Of a stretch of DNA of 64,000 bases, positions 38,235 through 47,210 are shown in pieces. The notes beneath the pieces were generated by a model. It searched no databases. It saw nothing but the letters and a program-made list of their open reading frames with translations, and was not told the origin of the DNA. The DNA comes from Paramagnetospirillum magneticum AMB-1 (lineage in GTDB: Bacteria; Pseudomonadota; Alphaproteobacteria; Rhodospirillales; Magnetospirillaceae). Made by a program: the position numbers and the translations under genes. Location: positions 2,535,943 to 2,599,942 of the forward strand of contig NC_007626.1 in NCBI RefSeq assembly GCF_000009985.1, read 5' to 3'. The stretch's first letter is position 1. The number at the start of each line of letters is the position of its first letter.

Positions 38235-39615
38235 CATCCTGATCGTCGACGACGAGGCCGACATCCGGGCCTTGATCGCCGGTATCCTCGAGGACGAGGG
38301 GCACAACACCCGCGAGGCCGCCAATTCGGACGAGGCGCTCGAGGGAATCCGCGCCCGGCGGCCCAATCTGGTCATCCAGGACATCTGGCTGCAGGGCTCG
38401 CGCCTGGATGGGCTCGAGGTGCTCGACGCCATCAAGCGCGACAATCCGGAAGTCCCGGTGGTGATGATCTCGGGCCACGGCAATATCGAGACCGCCGTTC
38501 AGGCCATCAAGCAGGGCGCCTACGACTTCATCGAGAAGCCGTTCAAGGCTGACCGGCTGCTGCTGGTGGTGGAGCGCGCCGTCGAGGCGGCGCGGCTGCG
38601 GCGCGAGAACGAGGAATTGCGCCTGCGCTCCGGCTCGGGCGGGGAATTGGTCGGCAATGCGGTGGGTATCCTTCAGGTCCGCCAGGCGGTGGAAAAGGTG
38701 GGGCCCACCAATTCCCGCGTGCTGATCACCGGCCCGGCCGGGTCGGGCAAGGAAGTGGTAGCGCGGCAGATTCACGCCCGCTCGCGCCGCGCCGACGGCC
38801 CCTTCGTGGTCCTCAACTGCGCCGCCATGCATCCCGACCGCATGGAGATGGAGCTGTTCGGCACCGAGCACGGGCTCGACGGCCCGGACAGCCCCCGCAA
38901 GGTCGGCACCTTCGAGCAGGCCCACGGCGGCACCTTGCTGCTGGACGAGGTCGCCGACATGCCGCTGGAGACCCAGGGCAAGATCGTCCGGGTCCTGCAG
39001 GACCAGATGTTCGAACGGATCGGCGGCGGCAAGCGGGTCGAGGTGGATGTGCGCGTCATCGCCTCCACCAACCGCGATCTTCAGTCGGAGATGACCGCCG
39101 GCCACTTCCGCGAGGATCTGTATTACCGGCTCAACGTGGTGCCGGTGAAGATGCCGAGCCTGCGCGACCGGCGCGAGGATATTCCGCTGCTGGCCCGCCA
39201 CTTCATGACCATGGCCGCCGCTGCCGCTGGCGTGCAGCCCCGCATGGTGGGCGAGGACGCCATGGCGGCGCTGCAGGCCTATGACTGGCCGGGCAACGTC
39301 CGCCAGCTCAGGAACGTCATGGACTGGCTGCTGATCATGGCGCCCGGCGACCAGCGCGAAGCCATCCGCGCCGACATGCTGCCCGGCGAGATCGGCGCCA
39401 TCACCCCCGCCGTCTTGCGCTGGGAGAAATCCAGCGAGATCATGACCCTGCCGCTGCGCGAGGCGCGTGAACTGTTCGAGCGGGAATACCTGCTGGCCCA
39501 GGTCAATCGTTTCGCCGGCAATATCTCGCGCACCGCGGCCTTTGTCGGCATGGAGCGCTCGGCCCTTCACCGCAAGCTCAAGCTGCTTGGCGTCAACACG
39601 GACGAAAAGAAATGA
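38224..39615 (+). CDS. ntrX: Nitrogen regulation response regulator NtrX
   Basis: A 463-aa regulator with a receiver domain (IVDDEADIR; phosphoacceptor in LVIQDIWLQG), an AAA+ domain (Walker A GPAGSGKE, Walker B GGTLLLDEVAD) and a C-terminal Fis-type helix-turn-helix (GNISRTAAFVGMERSALHRKLK). The position of the GAFTGA loop reads TEHGLDGPDSPRKVG, so contact with sigma-54 is not expected; this is usual for alphaproteobacterial NtrX. It overlaps ntrY by 11 bases and trkA by four. Confidence 0.95.
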   Translation: MAHDILIVDDEADIRALIAGILEDEGHNTREAANSDEALEGIRARRPNLVIQDIWLQGSRLDGLEVLDAIKRDNPEVPVVMISGHGNIETAVQAIKQGAYDFIEKPFKADRLLLVVERAVEAARLRRENEELRLRSGSGGELVGNAVGILQVRQAVEKVGPTNSRVLITGPAGSGKEVVARQIHARSRRADGPFVVLNCAAMHPDRMEMELFGTEHGLDGPDSPRKVGTFEQAHGGTLLLDEVADMPLETQGKIVRVLQDQMFERIGGGKRVEVDVRVIASTNRDLQSEMTAGHFREDLYYRLNVVPVKMPSLRDRREDIPLLARHFMTMAAAAAGVQPRMVGEDAMAALQAYDWPGNVRQLRNVMDWLLIMAPGDQREAIRADMLPGEIGAITPAVLRWEKSSEIMTLPLREARELFEREYLLAQVNRFAGNISRTAAFVGMERSALHRKLKLLGVNTDEKK

Positions 39616-40988
39616 AGGTCATAGTCTGCGGCGCCGGCCAGGTCGGCTTCAACATCGCCCACTATCTGGCGGGCGAGAACAACGACGTCACCATCATCGA
39701 CCAGCGGCCCGAACTGATCCGCAGGGTCAGCGACACCCTGGACGTCCAGGTGGTGCTGGGCTTCGCCTCCCATCCGGCGGTGCTCGAGCAGGCGGGGGCC
39801 GGCGATGCCGACATGATCATCGCGGTCACCGCCGCCGACGAGGTCAACATGGTCGCCTGCCAGGTGGCCCACTCGCTGTTCAACGTGCCGACCAAGATCG
39901 CCCGCGTGCGCAGCCAGGCCTATCTGGCTCCCCTCTGGGCCAACCTGTTCTCGCGTGAGCATCTGCCCATCGACGTCATCATCAGCCCCGAGATCGAGGT
40001 GGCCCGCGCCATCGCCAAGCGCCTTCAGGTGCCGGGCGCCATCGACGTGATTCCGCTGGTGGGCGACAAGGTGCGGCTGATCGGCGTGCGCTGCACCGCG
40101 CAATGTCCGCTGATCAATACCCCGCTGCGCCAGCTGACCGTGCTGTTCCCCGATCTAGCCATCGTCATCATCGGCATCGTCCGGGACGGCAAGGCCATCG
40201 TTCCCACCTCGGAAGACCAGATGCAGGAAGGCGACGAGGTTTATTTCGTCGTCGATACCGCCCATGTGGACCGCGCCCTGTCGGCCTTTGGCCGCGAAGA
40301 CCAGGAAGCGCGCCGCATCGTCATCTTCGGCGGCGGCAATATCGGCCTGTTCCTGGCGCAGCAGCTCGAGGAATCGCGGCCCGGCACCTCCATCAAGGTG
40401 ATCGAGTCCAACAAGGAGCGCGCCGAGTTCGTGGCCAAGGCGGTGGGCCATACCGTGGTCATTCACGGCGATGCCCTGGACCCCGAGATTCTGGAAGAAG
40501 CTTCAGTGGGCGCCGCCGAGGCGGTGGTGGCGGTCACCAACGACGACGAGACCAACATCCTGTCGGGCCTGCTGGCCAAGCGCTATGGCTGCCGCCGCAC
40601 CATGGCGCTGATCAACAAGACCACCTACAACTCGCTGGTGGCGCCGCTGGGCATCGATGTGGCCATCAATCCCCGGGCCATCACCGTTTCCAACATTCTC
40701 CAGCATGTGCGCCGGGGCCGCATCCACGCCGTGCACTCCCTGCACGAGGGCTTCGGCGAGCTGATCGAGGCCGATGCCCTGGAGACCTCGTCCCTGGTGG
40801 GCAAGCCGCTGCGTGACGTCAAGCTGCCGGCCGGCGTGCTGCTGGGGGCCGTGGTCCATGACGGCAAGGTGGTGAGTCCCCGGGGCAGCACGGTCATCCA
40901 TCCCGGCGACCGCGTCATTCTGTTCGCCACCGCCGACGCGGTGAAGAAGGTCGAGAAGATGTTCTCGGTCCGGCTGGAATATTTCTGA
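39612..40988 (+). CDS. trkA: Trk potassium uptake regulatory protein TrkA
   Basis: A 458-aa peripheral membrane protein that gates the TrkH K+ channel. It is a tandem duplication of an NAD-binding TrkA-N (RCK) domain and a TrkA-C domain: first VIVCGAGQVGFNIA near the start, second IVIFGGGNIGLFLAQQL near 235. Both dinucleotide-binding glycine motifs are intact. It overlaps ntrX by four bases and the HAD gene by one, so it belongs to the ntr operon. No trkH is in the window. Confidence 0.96.
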   Translation: MKVIVCGAGQVGFNIAHYLAGENNDVTIIDQRPELIRRVSDTLDVQVVLGFASHPAVLEQAGAGDADMIIAVTAADEVNMVACQVAHSLFNVPTKIARVRSQAYLAPLWANLFSREHLPIDVIISPEIEVARAIAKRLQVPGAIDVIPLVGDKVRLIGVRCTAQCPLINTPLRQLTVLFPDLAIVIIGIVRDGKAIVPTSEDQMQEGDEVYFVVDTAHVDRALSAFGREDQEARRIVIFGGGNIGLFLAQQLEESRPGTSIKVIESNKERAEFVAKAVGHTVVIHGDALDPEILEEASVGAAEAVVAVTNDDETNILSGLLAKRYGCRRTMALINKTTYNSLVAPLGIDVAINPRAITVSNILQHVRRGRIHAVHSLHEGFGELIEADALETSSLVGKPLRDVKLPAGVLLGAVVHDGKVVSPRGSTVIHPGDRVILFATADAVKKVEKMFSVRLEYF

Positions 40989-41647
40989 TGCCTGGGACGC
41001 CTCTGACCCGTCCGCGGGCCATCATCTTCGACTGGGACAATACCCTGGTGGATTCCTGGGTGTGCATCCAGGAATCCTACAACATGACCTTTCGCCATTT
41101 CGGCATGCCGGAATGGAGCCTGGACGAGACCCGCGAGCGGGTGGCGGCCTCCATGCGCGATTCCTTTCCCGCCATGTTCGGCGAACGCTGGCCCGAGGCC
41201 CGCGACGTCTTCACCAAAAGCTTTTCGGATATCCATCTGGACTATCTGAACCCGCTGCCGGGTGCCGCCGAGATGCTGGCTGGGCTGAGGCGGGAAGGGG
41301 TCGTCCTGGCGGTGGTCAGCAACAAGCGTGGTGGCTTTCTGCGCAAGGAAGCCGAGATCATGGGCTGGGACGGGCATTTCGTCCGTCTGGTGGGCGCCGA
41401 CGACGCCGAGGCCGACAAGCCGGCGGCGGCACCGGTTCATCTCGCCCTGGCCGGCACCGGAATCGGAGCCGGGCCGGATGTGTGGTTCGTGGGCGATTCG
41501 CCCATCGACACCCATTGCGCCGTCAATTCCGGGTGCACGCCCATCGTCATGCGGCCCGAGGCTCCTGGCGACGGCGAATTCGCCCATCCGCCGGTCTGCT
41601 TTCTTTCCGCCTGCATGGACCTCTTCCATCTTGTCCGCGAACTATAG
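40988..41647 (+). CDS. HAD-superfamily hydrolase (phosphoglycolate-phosphatase-like)
   Basis: A 219-aa phosphatase of HAD subfamily I. Nucleophile motif IIFDWDNTLVDS near the N-terminus, motif II in LAVVSNKRGGF, motif III lysine in ADKPAAAPVH and motif IV in VWFVGDSPIDTHCA are present, and a helical cap of about 70 aa lies after the first motif. The substrate cannot be told from sequence. Start overlaps the trkA stop (TGATG). It lies where related genomes often have other genes between trkA and hfq. Confidence 0.88.
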   Translation: MPGTPLTRPRAIIFDWDNTLVDSWVCIQESYNMTFRHFGMPEWSLDETRERVAASMRDSFPAMFGERWPEARDVFTKSFSDIHLDYLNPLPGAAEMLAGLRREGVVLAVVSNKRGGFLRKEAEIMGWDGHFVRLVGADDAEADKPAAAPVHLALAGTGIGAGPDVWFVGDSPIDTHCAVNSGCTPIVMRPEAPGDGEFAHPPVCFLSACMDLFHLVREL

Positions 41648-41751
41648 GTTCCCATCTGTTGGATTTGGTGGTAACGACAGGGGCTTAAGCGGGGTAGGTG
41701 CCTAGCCGCACTCCAATAATCAAGACTGGCCAATAAGAACGGATTCCAATC

Positions 41752-42006
41752 ATGTCCGCCGAAAAGTCGCAAAATGTGCAGGATGTGTTCCTCAACTTCA
41801 TCCGCAAGAACAAGACGCCCGTCACCATCTTCCTGGTCAACGGCGTGAAGCTCCAGGGTATCGTCACCTGGTTCGACAACTTCTCGGTGCTGCTGCGTCG
41901 GGACGGGCATACGCAGCTCGTCTACAAGCACGCCATCTCGACGGTGATGCCGTCGACCCCCATCTCTCTGTTCGAGCCCCCGATCAAGGAAAACGGCGAA
42001 GAATAG
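41752..42006 (+). CDS. hfq: RNA chaperone Hfq
   Basis: An 84-aa hexameric Sm-like protein that pairs small RNAs with mRNAs. The Sm1 stretch NVQDVFLNFIRKNKTPVTIF and Sm2 motif YKHAISTVMPS are present; the C-terminal tail is short, as usual in alphaproteobacteria. It has its own 104-base upstream region after the HAD gene and is followed without gap by hflX. In diazotrophic alphaproteobacteria this protein was named NrfA for its effect on nifA expression. Confidence 0.97.
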   Translation: MSAEKSQNVQDVFLNFIRKNKTPVTIFLVNGVKLQGIVTWFDNFSVLLRRDGHTQLVYKHAISTVMPSTPISLFEPPIKENGEE

Positions 42007-43314
42007 GTGGGAGAGCCCGGTTCCCAGAAAACGGCGCCCAGCCGCGCCATGGTCGTCCACCCCGCCTTCAAGGGCGGGGAGGGCAACCGCCTGCCCGAGG
42101 CCCGGTTGGCCGAGGCGGTGGGGCTGGCCGGGGCCATCAATCTGGACATCGTCGCCGCCGAGGCGGTGAACGTCTCCAAGGTGCGGCCCGCCACCCTGAT
42201 CGGCAAGGGTGCGGTCGAGCGTCTGGCCGAACTGGTCGAGGAGCGTGATATCGCCCTGGCCGTGGTCGACGGCCATCTGACGCCGGTGCAGCAGCGCAAC
42301 CTCGAAAAGGCCTGGGGCTGCAAGGTCATCGACCGCACCGGCCTGATTCTGGAAATCTTCGGCGCAAGGGCGCGGACCCGCGAGGGCACGCTGCAGGTGG
42401 AACTGGCGGCACTGTCCTACCAGCGCTCGCGCCTCGTGCGGTCCTGGACCCATCTGGAGCGCCAGCGCGGCGGCTTCGGCTTCCTGGGCGGCCCCGGCGA
42501 GACCCAGATCGAGGCCGACCGCCGCATGATCGGCGAGCGCATCGTCAAGCTGGAGCGCGAGCTGGAGGACGTCAAGCGGACCCGCGACCTGCACCGCAAG
42601 GCGCGCCGCCGGGTGCCTTACCCCATCGTCGCCCTGGTGGGCTACACCAATGCCGGCAAGTCGACGCTGTTCAACCAGCTGACCCGGGCCGAGGTGCTGG
42701 CCAAGGACATGCTGTTCGCCACCCTGGACCCCACCATGCGCGATCTGGTGCTGCCGTCGGGGCGCAAGATCATTCTGTCGGACACCGTGGGCTTCATCTC
42801 GGACCTGCCCCATGAACTGGTCGCCGCCTTCCGCGCCACCCTGGAGGAGGTGCTGGAGGCCGACGTGGTGGTGCATGTGCGCGACGTTTCCCACCCCGAT
42901 ACCGAGGCCCAGGCCGCCGATGTGGACACGGTGCTGAAGGAACTGGGGCTGGCCGAGGTGGTGGACCGTGGCCTGGTGGAGGCGCTCAACAAGATCGACC
43001 TGCTCGACGACGAGCGGCGCCAGGAGGTGCTCAATCAGGCACGGCGCCGCGAGGGCGTCATGGCCCTCTCGGCGGTCACCGGCCAGGGCGTGGACGAGTT
43101 GCTGGCCGAACTCGACCGCCGGCTGGGCCATGCCCGCGAGACCATCGACGTCGCCCTGTCCCTGGGCGACGGCGCCTCCATCGCCTGGCTGTACCGCCAT
43201 GGCGAAGTGGTGGCCCGGCGCGATGACGAGGCCCAGGCCTTCATGAGGGTCAAGCTTGATCCCGCCGACGTCAAACGCTTTCATCAGCGCAAGGCCGAGG
43301 GCAGGGGGCATTGA
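42007..43314 (+). CDS. hflX: Ribosome-associated GTPase HflX
   Basis: A 435-aa GTPase of the Obg-HflX family that splits or rescues stalled ribosomes. The N-terminal HflX domain (TLIGKGAVERLAEL, ALSYQRSRLVRSWTHLERQRG, GPGETQIE) is followed by the G domain: G1 GYTNAGKST, G3 DTVGFISDLP, G4 NKID. It starts with GTG directly after the hfq stop, with the hfq 3' end GGAAAACGGCGAAGAA serving as ribosome binding region. Its stop overlaps the next ATG. Confidence 0.95.
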   Translation: MGEPGSQKTAPSRAMVVHPAFKGGEGNRLPEARLAEAVGLAGAINLDIVAAEAVNVSKVRPATLIGKGAVERLAELVEERDIALAVVDGHLTPVQQRNLEKAWGCKVIDRTGLILEIFGARARTREGTLQVELAALSYQRSRLVRSWTHLERQRGGFGFLGGPGETQIEADRRMIGERIVKLERELEDVKRTRDLHRKARRRVPYPIVALVGYTNAGKSTLFNQLTRAEVLAKDMLFATLDPTMRDLVLPSGRKIILSDTVGFISDLPHELVAAFRATLEEVLEADVVVHVRDVSHPDTEAQAADVDTVLKELGLAEVVDRGLVEALNKIDLLDDERRQEVLNQARRREGVMALSAVTGQGVDELLAELDRRLGHARETIDVALSLGDGASIAWLYRHGEVVARRDDEAQAFMRVKLDPADVKRFHQRKAEGRGH

Positions 43315-44072
43315 TGGATTTCGACAAAGTGGCCTCCATCATCCGCGAGACGGCGGCCGAGGAAATCCTGCCGCGGTTCAAGAATCTGTCCGCCGGCCAG
43401 ATCCACGAGAAGCGGCCCGGCGAGCTGGTCACCGAGGCCGATACGGAAGCGGAACGGGTGATGACCCGCCGCTTGCGCGACCTTCTGCCGGGCTCGAAGG
43501 TGGTGGGTGAAGAGGCGGTGGCCGCCGATCCCGCCCTGCTGACGGTGCTGGAGGGCGAAGGCGGCGTCTGGATCATCGATCCGGTGGACGGAACCGGCAA
43601 TTTCGCCAAGGGCAACGCCCGCTTCGCCGTTATCGTCGCCCTGGTCAGGGATGGCGTGACCGTGGCGGGATGGATCCTCGACCCCCTGGGCGAGCGGATG
43701 ATCACCGCCGAACTGGGCGGCGGCGCCTGGGCCGGGTCACAGCGCCTGGCCGTCCTGCCAGCGGCGCCGCTGTCGGACCTGACCGGTTCGGTCAAGCGCT
43801 CCGGGCGTCTGGCCTCCCTGGTGGCCAAGACCGGCCGCAAGGGCAGCGCCGCCCACGATTATATCGATCTGGTCACCGGACGGCTGCATTTCGCCCATTA
43901 CAACCGCCTGATGCCTTGGGATCATGCGGCGGGCGTCCTGATCCACGCCGAAGCCGGCGGCCACGCCGCCCTGACCGACGGCCGCCCCTACCGCCCCAGG
44001 GCGGAAGAGGGCTGTCTACTCCTGGCGCCCACCCCGGGAACCTGGACCTCGCTTCAGGCGGTGATCGAGTAG
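43314..44072 (+). CDS. Inositol-monophosphatase family protein
   Basis: A 252-aa Mg2+-dependent phosphatase of the IMPase/FBPase-like family. Metal-binding motifs: GEEAVAAD, the signature IIDPVDGTGNFAKG and the C-terminal MPWDHAAGVLIHAEAGG. The N-terminal K-RPGELVTEADTEAE stretch is also typical. It could act on inositol phosphate, histidinol phosphate or another sugar phosphate; the sequence does not decide. The ATG at 43314 overlaps hflX by one base, and a TTG at 43311 is not preferred. Last gene of the ntr-hfq-hflX run. Confidence 0.88.
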   Translation: MDFDKVASIIRETAAEEILPRFKNLSAGQIHEKRPGELVTEADTEAERVMTRRLRDLLPGSKVVGEEAVAADPALLTVLEGEGGVWIIDPVDGTGNFAKGNARFAVIVALVRDGVTVAGWILDPLGERMITAELGGGAWAGSQRLAVLPAAPLSDLTGSVKRSGRLASLVAKTGRKGSAAHDYIDLVTGRLHFAHYNRLMPWDHAAGVLIHAEAGGHAALTDGRPYRPRAEEGCLLLAPTPGTWTSLQAVIE

Positions 44073-44079
44073 CGCCCTC

Positions 44080-45294
44080 TCAGCACATATGCGCCAGCAG
44101 GCGCCGCAGGAAATCCTCGCACTGGGCCACCTGCTCCAGGGTGATGAACTCGTCGGGCCGGTGGGCCTGGGTGATGCTGCCGGGGCCGATCACCACCGCC
44201 GGAATGCCGGCCTGTTGGAACAGCCCGGCCTCGGTGGTGAAGGCCACCTTGCTGGTCTGATTGGCGCCCGACAGGGCGCAGACCAGACGCACCGCCGCAT
44301 CCATTTCGTCCATGCCGAGGCCGGGGGTCGAGTTGTGCTCGTCCAGGGTGATGCCGCTGGCTTCGCTGACCGCCAGCATCTCGGGCACCAGATCCTGGGC
44401 CCAGCCCCGGACCTCGGCCATCAGGGTCTCCGGGTCGTGATCGGGCAGATTGCGAATCTCGAACTCGAAGGAGCATGATTTCGGCACGATGTTCAGCGCC
44501 GTGCCCCCCTGCATGGTGCCGGTATGAACGGTGGTATAGGGCGGCTGATAGCCAAGGTCGAAGGGCCCCTGTTCCCGGATGCGGCGCTGCAGGGCGCGCA
44601 GGCGGGTAACCATTTCGGCGGCGATCTCAATGGCGTTGACGCCCTGATGGTTGAGGGCCGAGTGGCATTCGTGGCCCTCCACATGGCAACGGACACTCTT
44701 CTTGCCCTTGTGGCCGATCACCGCCTTCATGTCGGTGGGCTCGCCGACGATGCAAAGGGCCGGGCGCACCGGCAGATGGGCGAGATCGTCGATCAGCCGG
44801 CGGACGCCGACACAGCCCACTTCTTCGTCATAGGAAAAGGCGAAGTGGACCGGCATGCGCAGGGGCGCGGCGGCGAATTGAGGCGCCATGGCCAGACAGA
44901 TGGCAATGAAGCTTTTCATGTCGGCGGTGCCGCGGCCATACAATTTGCCGTCGGCTTGGACAAGGTGGAAGGGGTCTCTAGACCAGTCCTGTCCGTCGAC
45001 GGGAACGACATCCGTATGCCCGGACAGGACAATTCCCGGAACATCACTGGGGCCAATTGTGGCGAAGATGTTCGCTTTGTTCTTGGACTCGTCCCAAGTC
45101 CTACGGACAGAAGCCCCAAGACCGGAAAGGATTTTGTCCACCAGATCGATTAACTGTAAATTAGTCTTGTAACTTGTAGTGTCGATGGCGATCAGCTTGG
45201 CGATCGTTTCGATGCTGGCCGGCAGGGGCGTTTTGGTATGTTGGCTCAAGGAACCGTTCTCGCTCTGGGACGCTTTGTGGGCAGTGGCCATCAT
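44080..45294 (-). CDS. argE: Acetylornithine deacetylase (ArgE/DapE family)
   Basis: A 404-aa M20-family metallopeptidase-like enzyme that removes the acetyl group from N-acetylornithine in arginine synthesis. Metal ligands are seen in SGHTDVVPVDG (His, Asp), YGRGTADMKSF (Asp), the catalytic glutamate in YDEEVGCVG, EPTDMKAVIGHKG, and a late histidine in AHRPDEF. The first ATG is at 45294 with a second at 45291. Convergent with the IMPase-family gene with only seven bases between stops, and divergent from the type I secretion operon. ArgE is favoured over DapE by length and motif spacing, but other M20 deacylases cannot be excluded. Confidence 0.88.
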   Translation of the reverse strand: MMATAHKASQSENGSLSQHTKTPLPASIETIAKLIAIDTTSYKTNLQLIDLVDKILSGLGASVRRTWDESKNKANIFATIGPSDVPGIVLSGHTDVVPVDGQDWSRDPFHLVQADGKLYGRGTADMKSFIAICLAMAPQFAAAPLRMPVHFAFSYDEEVGCVGVRRLIDDLAHLPVRPALCIVGEPTDMKAVIGHKGKKSVRCHVEGHECHSALNHQGVNAIEIAAEMVTRLRALQRRIREQGPFDLGYQPPYTTVHTGTMQGGTALNIVPKSCSFEFEIRNLPDHDPETLMAEVRGWAQDLVPEMLAVSEASGITLDEHNSTPGLGMDEMDAAVRLVCALSGANQTSKVAFTTEAGLFQQAGIPAVVIGPGSITQAHRPDEFITLEQVAQCEDFLRRLLAHMC

Positions 45295-45336
45295 AGTGCG
45301 CGCCCCAGCCTGAAGGCCAGTCTTCCGCTACAAATT

Positions 45337-45358
45337 ATAACCAATATCTTGTGGTTAT
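45337..45358. promoter_or_regulatory. Inverted repeat between argE and the secretion operon
   Basis: ATAACCA and TGGTTAT, a perfect 7-bp inverted repeat with an 8-base spacer in an AT-rich stretch of the 167-base divergent gap. Its size and place suit an operator for one or both directions. A weak promoter-like pair (TTGTGG 45349-45354, CGCTAT 45372-45377) overlaps it on the plus strand. Confidence 0.4.
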
Positions 45359-45461
45359 TACGGATCCGAGGCGCTATTCTCCCGCTTGCCGACGGGGGCC
45401 GGGGGCGGCGGTTTTGTTGGTGTTTGAGGGAGCGCGGCGTGCAGCCCGTGGTGCTTACGCA

Positions 45462-47210
45462 ATGAGTGATCCCGCGGCCGGACAGCAGAGTGCAGCCGAC
45501 GCCCCGGCGTTCAGCATCGCTTCCCTGTCCACATTGAAGAGCAACCTGTTCGACCTCGCCATGGCGTCGTTGTTCCTCAATATTCTCGGCCTGGCGCTGC
45601 CCATGGCCCTGCTGCAGGTCTACGACCGCATTCTTCCCAACAAGTCGGTGGGGACCATGGTGTTCCTGATGGGCGCCGTGCTGGGCGCCCTGCTGCTGGA
45701 ATCCACCCTGAATTTCTGCCGTTCGTGGATCACCGGCTGGGTGGGGGCCAAGTTCGAGCACAATGCCGGCTGCACCGCCCTGAACCATCTTGTGATGGCC
45801 GGTGTCGACGAGTTCGAGAAGGATGGTTCCGGCGCCCATCTCGAGCGCATGAACTCCCTGGCGACGGTGCGCGAGTTCTATGCCGGGCAGGCCATGCTGA
45901 CCCTGCTGGATCTGCCGTTCGCCATTCTGTATCTCAGCCTGGTGGCCATGATGGGCGGCATTCTGGTCTTCGTGCCCATCACCATCCTGGTGCTGTTCTG
46001 CGTCACGGCCATCATCCTGGGCGGCAAGCTGCGCGGCGCGCTGCAAAAACGCATGATTGCCGACGACAGGCGTTTCAACTTCATCATCGAGGTGTTGGGC
46101 GGCATTCACAGCGTCAAGGCCTTCGCCATGGAGGCGCAGATGGTGCGCCGCTACGAACGCCTGCAGGAGACCTGCGCCGAGGGTGCCTATCAGGTGGCGC
46201 TGAACTCGTCGACCGCCATGGGTGTCTCGTCGTTCTTCTCCCAGGCCACCACCGTCTGCGTCGCCATGTTCGGAGCCCTGGTGGTTCTCAACGGCGAGAT
46301 GACCACCGGCGGTCTGGCGGCGTGCTCCATGCTGGCCGGCCGGGCCATGGCGCCCATCCAGAAGGCGCTGGGGGTGTGGACCCGCTTCCAGTCCTTCATG
46401 CTGGCCCGCCACCGTCTCAGCGAACTGTTCAAGCTGAAGCCGGAATCGGCCAAGGGCCTGCCCAAGATGACCTCGCCCAAGGGGGCGCTGGAGCTGAAGG
46501 ACTGCACTTTCCGCTACGGGGAAAAGCTGCCGGTCATCATCCAGCACGCCTCCATCGATATCCGCGAGGGCGAGTGTATTGCCATTTCCGGCGGGAACGG
46601 CAGTGGCAAGACCACGTTGCTGACCCTGATGCAAGGGGCCATCAAGCCAACCACCGGAGAGGTGCTGGTCGACGGTCAGCCCATGACCATGTTCGAGCCA
46701 CAGAGCGTGCGCGACCACATCGCCTTTCTGCCGCAGATGGGCGTGCTGTTCCAGGGCACGATCCTTCAGAACATCACCATGTTCCGCAAGGAGTTCGACG
46801 ACGTGGCGGTGGAGACCGCCGCGCTGCTCGGCCTGGACGAAGTGGTGGCGACCATGGCCCTGGGCTACGACACCCCGGTGGGCGATGGCGCCTATGATTC
46901 CCTGCCGCGTGGCATCAAGCAGCGCATCGCCATCGCCCGCGCCCTGGTCAACAATCCCCGGGTGGTGTTGTTCGACGAAGCCAATACGGCGGTGGACACT
47001 ACCGGCGACAACTTCCTGCGCGTCTGGCTGGAGCGGGCCAAAGGCAAGCGTACCCTGGTCCTGGTGACGCCGCGCCCGTCGCTGGTCAAGCTGGCCGACC
47101 GCGTGTTCGACCTCAAGGATGGGACGCTGATCGCCAAGGCTCCGCGAGAGGAACGGCCCATGACCCCTGACATGCCGGCCGGGCTGTTGCCGCAAGGGGG
47201 GCCGGCATGA
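45462..47210 (+). CDS. Type I secretion ABC transporter, first subunit
   Basis: A 582-aa half ABC exporter of the type I secretion family: a membrane domain at about 25-300 (about five to six segments) and a C-terminal ATPase domain. Walker A is GGNGSGKTT (about 377) and Walker B VVLFDEANTA. Two key places differ from the norm: the signature LSGGQ reads LPRGI (about 480), and the switch histidine region reads VTPRPSL, with proline instead of histidine. It should pair with the next gene product, which it overlaps by four bases. The ATG at 45462 is chosen because upstream residues of the open frame have no family similarity. Cargo unknown. Confidence 0.88.
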   Translation: MSDPAAGQQSAADAPAFSIASLSTLKSNLFDLAMASLFLNILGLALPMALLQVYDRILPNKSVGTMVFLMGAVLGALLLESTLNFCRSWITGWVGAKFEHNAGCTALNHLVMAGVDEFEKDGSGAHLERMNSLATVREFYAGQAMLTLLDLPFAILYLSLVAMMGGILVFVPITILVLFCVTAIILGGKLRGALQKRMIADDRRFNFIIEVLGGIHSVKAFAMEAQMVRRYERLQETCAEGAYQVALNSSTAMGVSSFFSQATTVCVAMFGALVVLNGEMTTGGLAACSMLAGRAMAPIQKALGVWTRFQSFMLARHRLSELFKLKPESAKGLPKMTSPKGALELKDCTFRYGEKLPVIIQHASIDIREGECIAISGGNGSGKTTLLTLMQGAIKPTTGEVLVDGQPMTMFEPQSVRDHIAFLPQMGVLFQGTILQNITMFRKEFDDVAVETAALLGLDEVVATMALGYDTPVGDGAYDSLPRGIKQRIAIARALVNNPRVVLFDEANTAVDTTGDNFLRVWLERAKGKRTLVLVTPRPSLVKLADRVFDLKDGTLIAKAPREERPMTPDMPAGLLPQGGPA

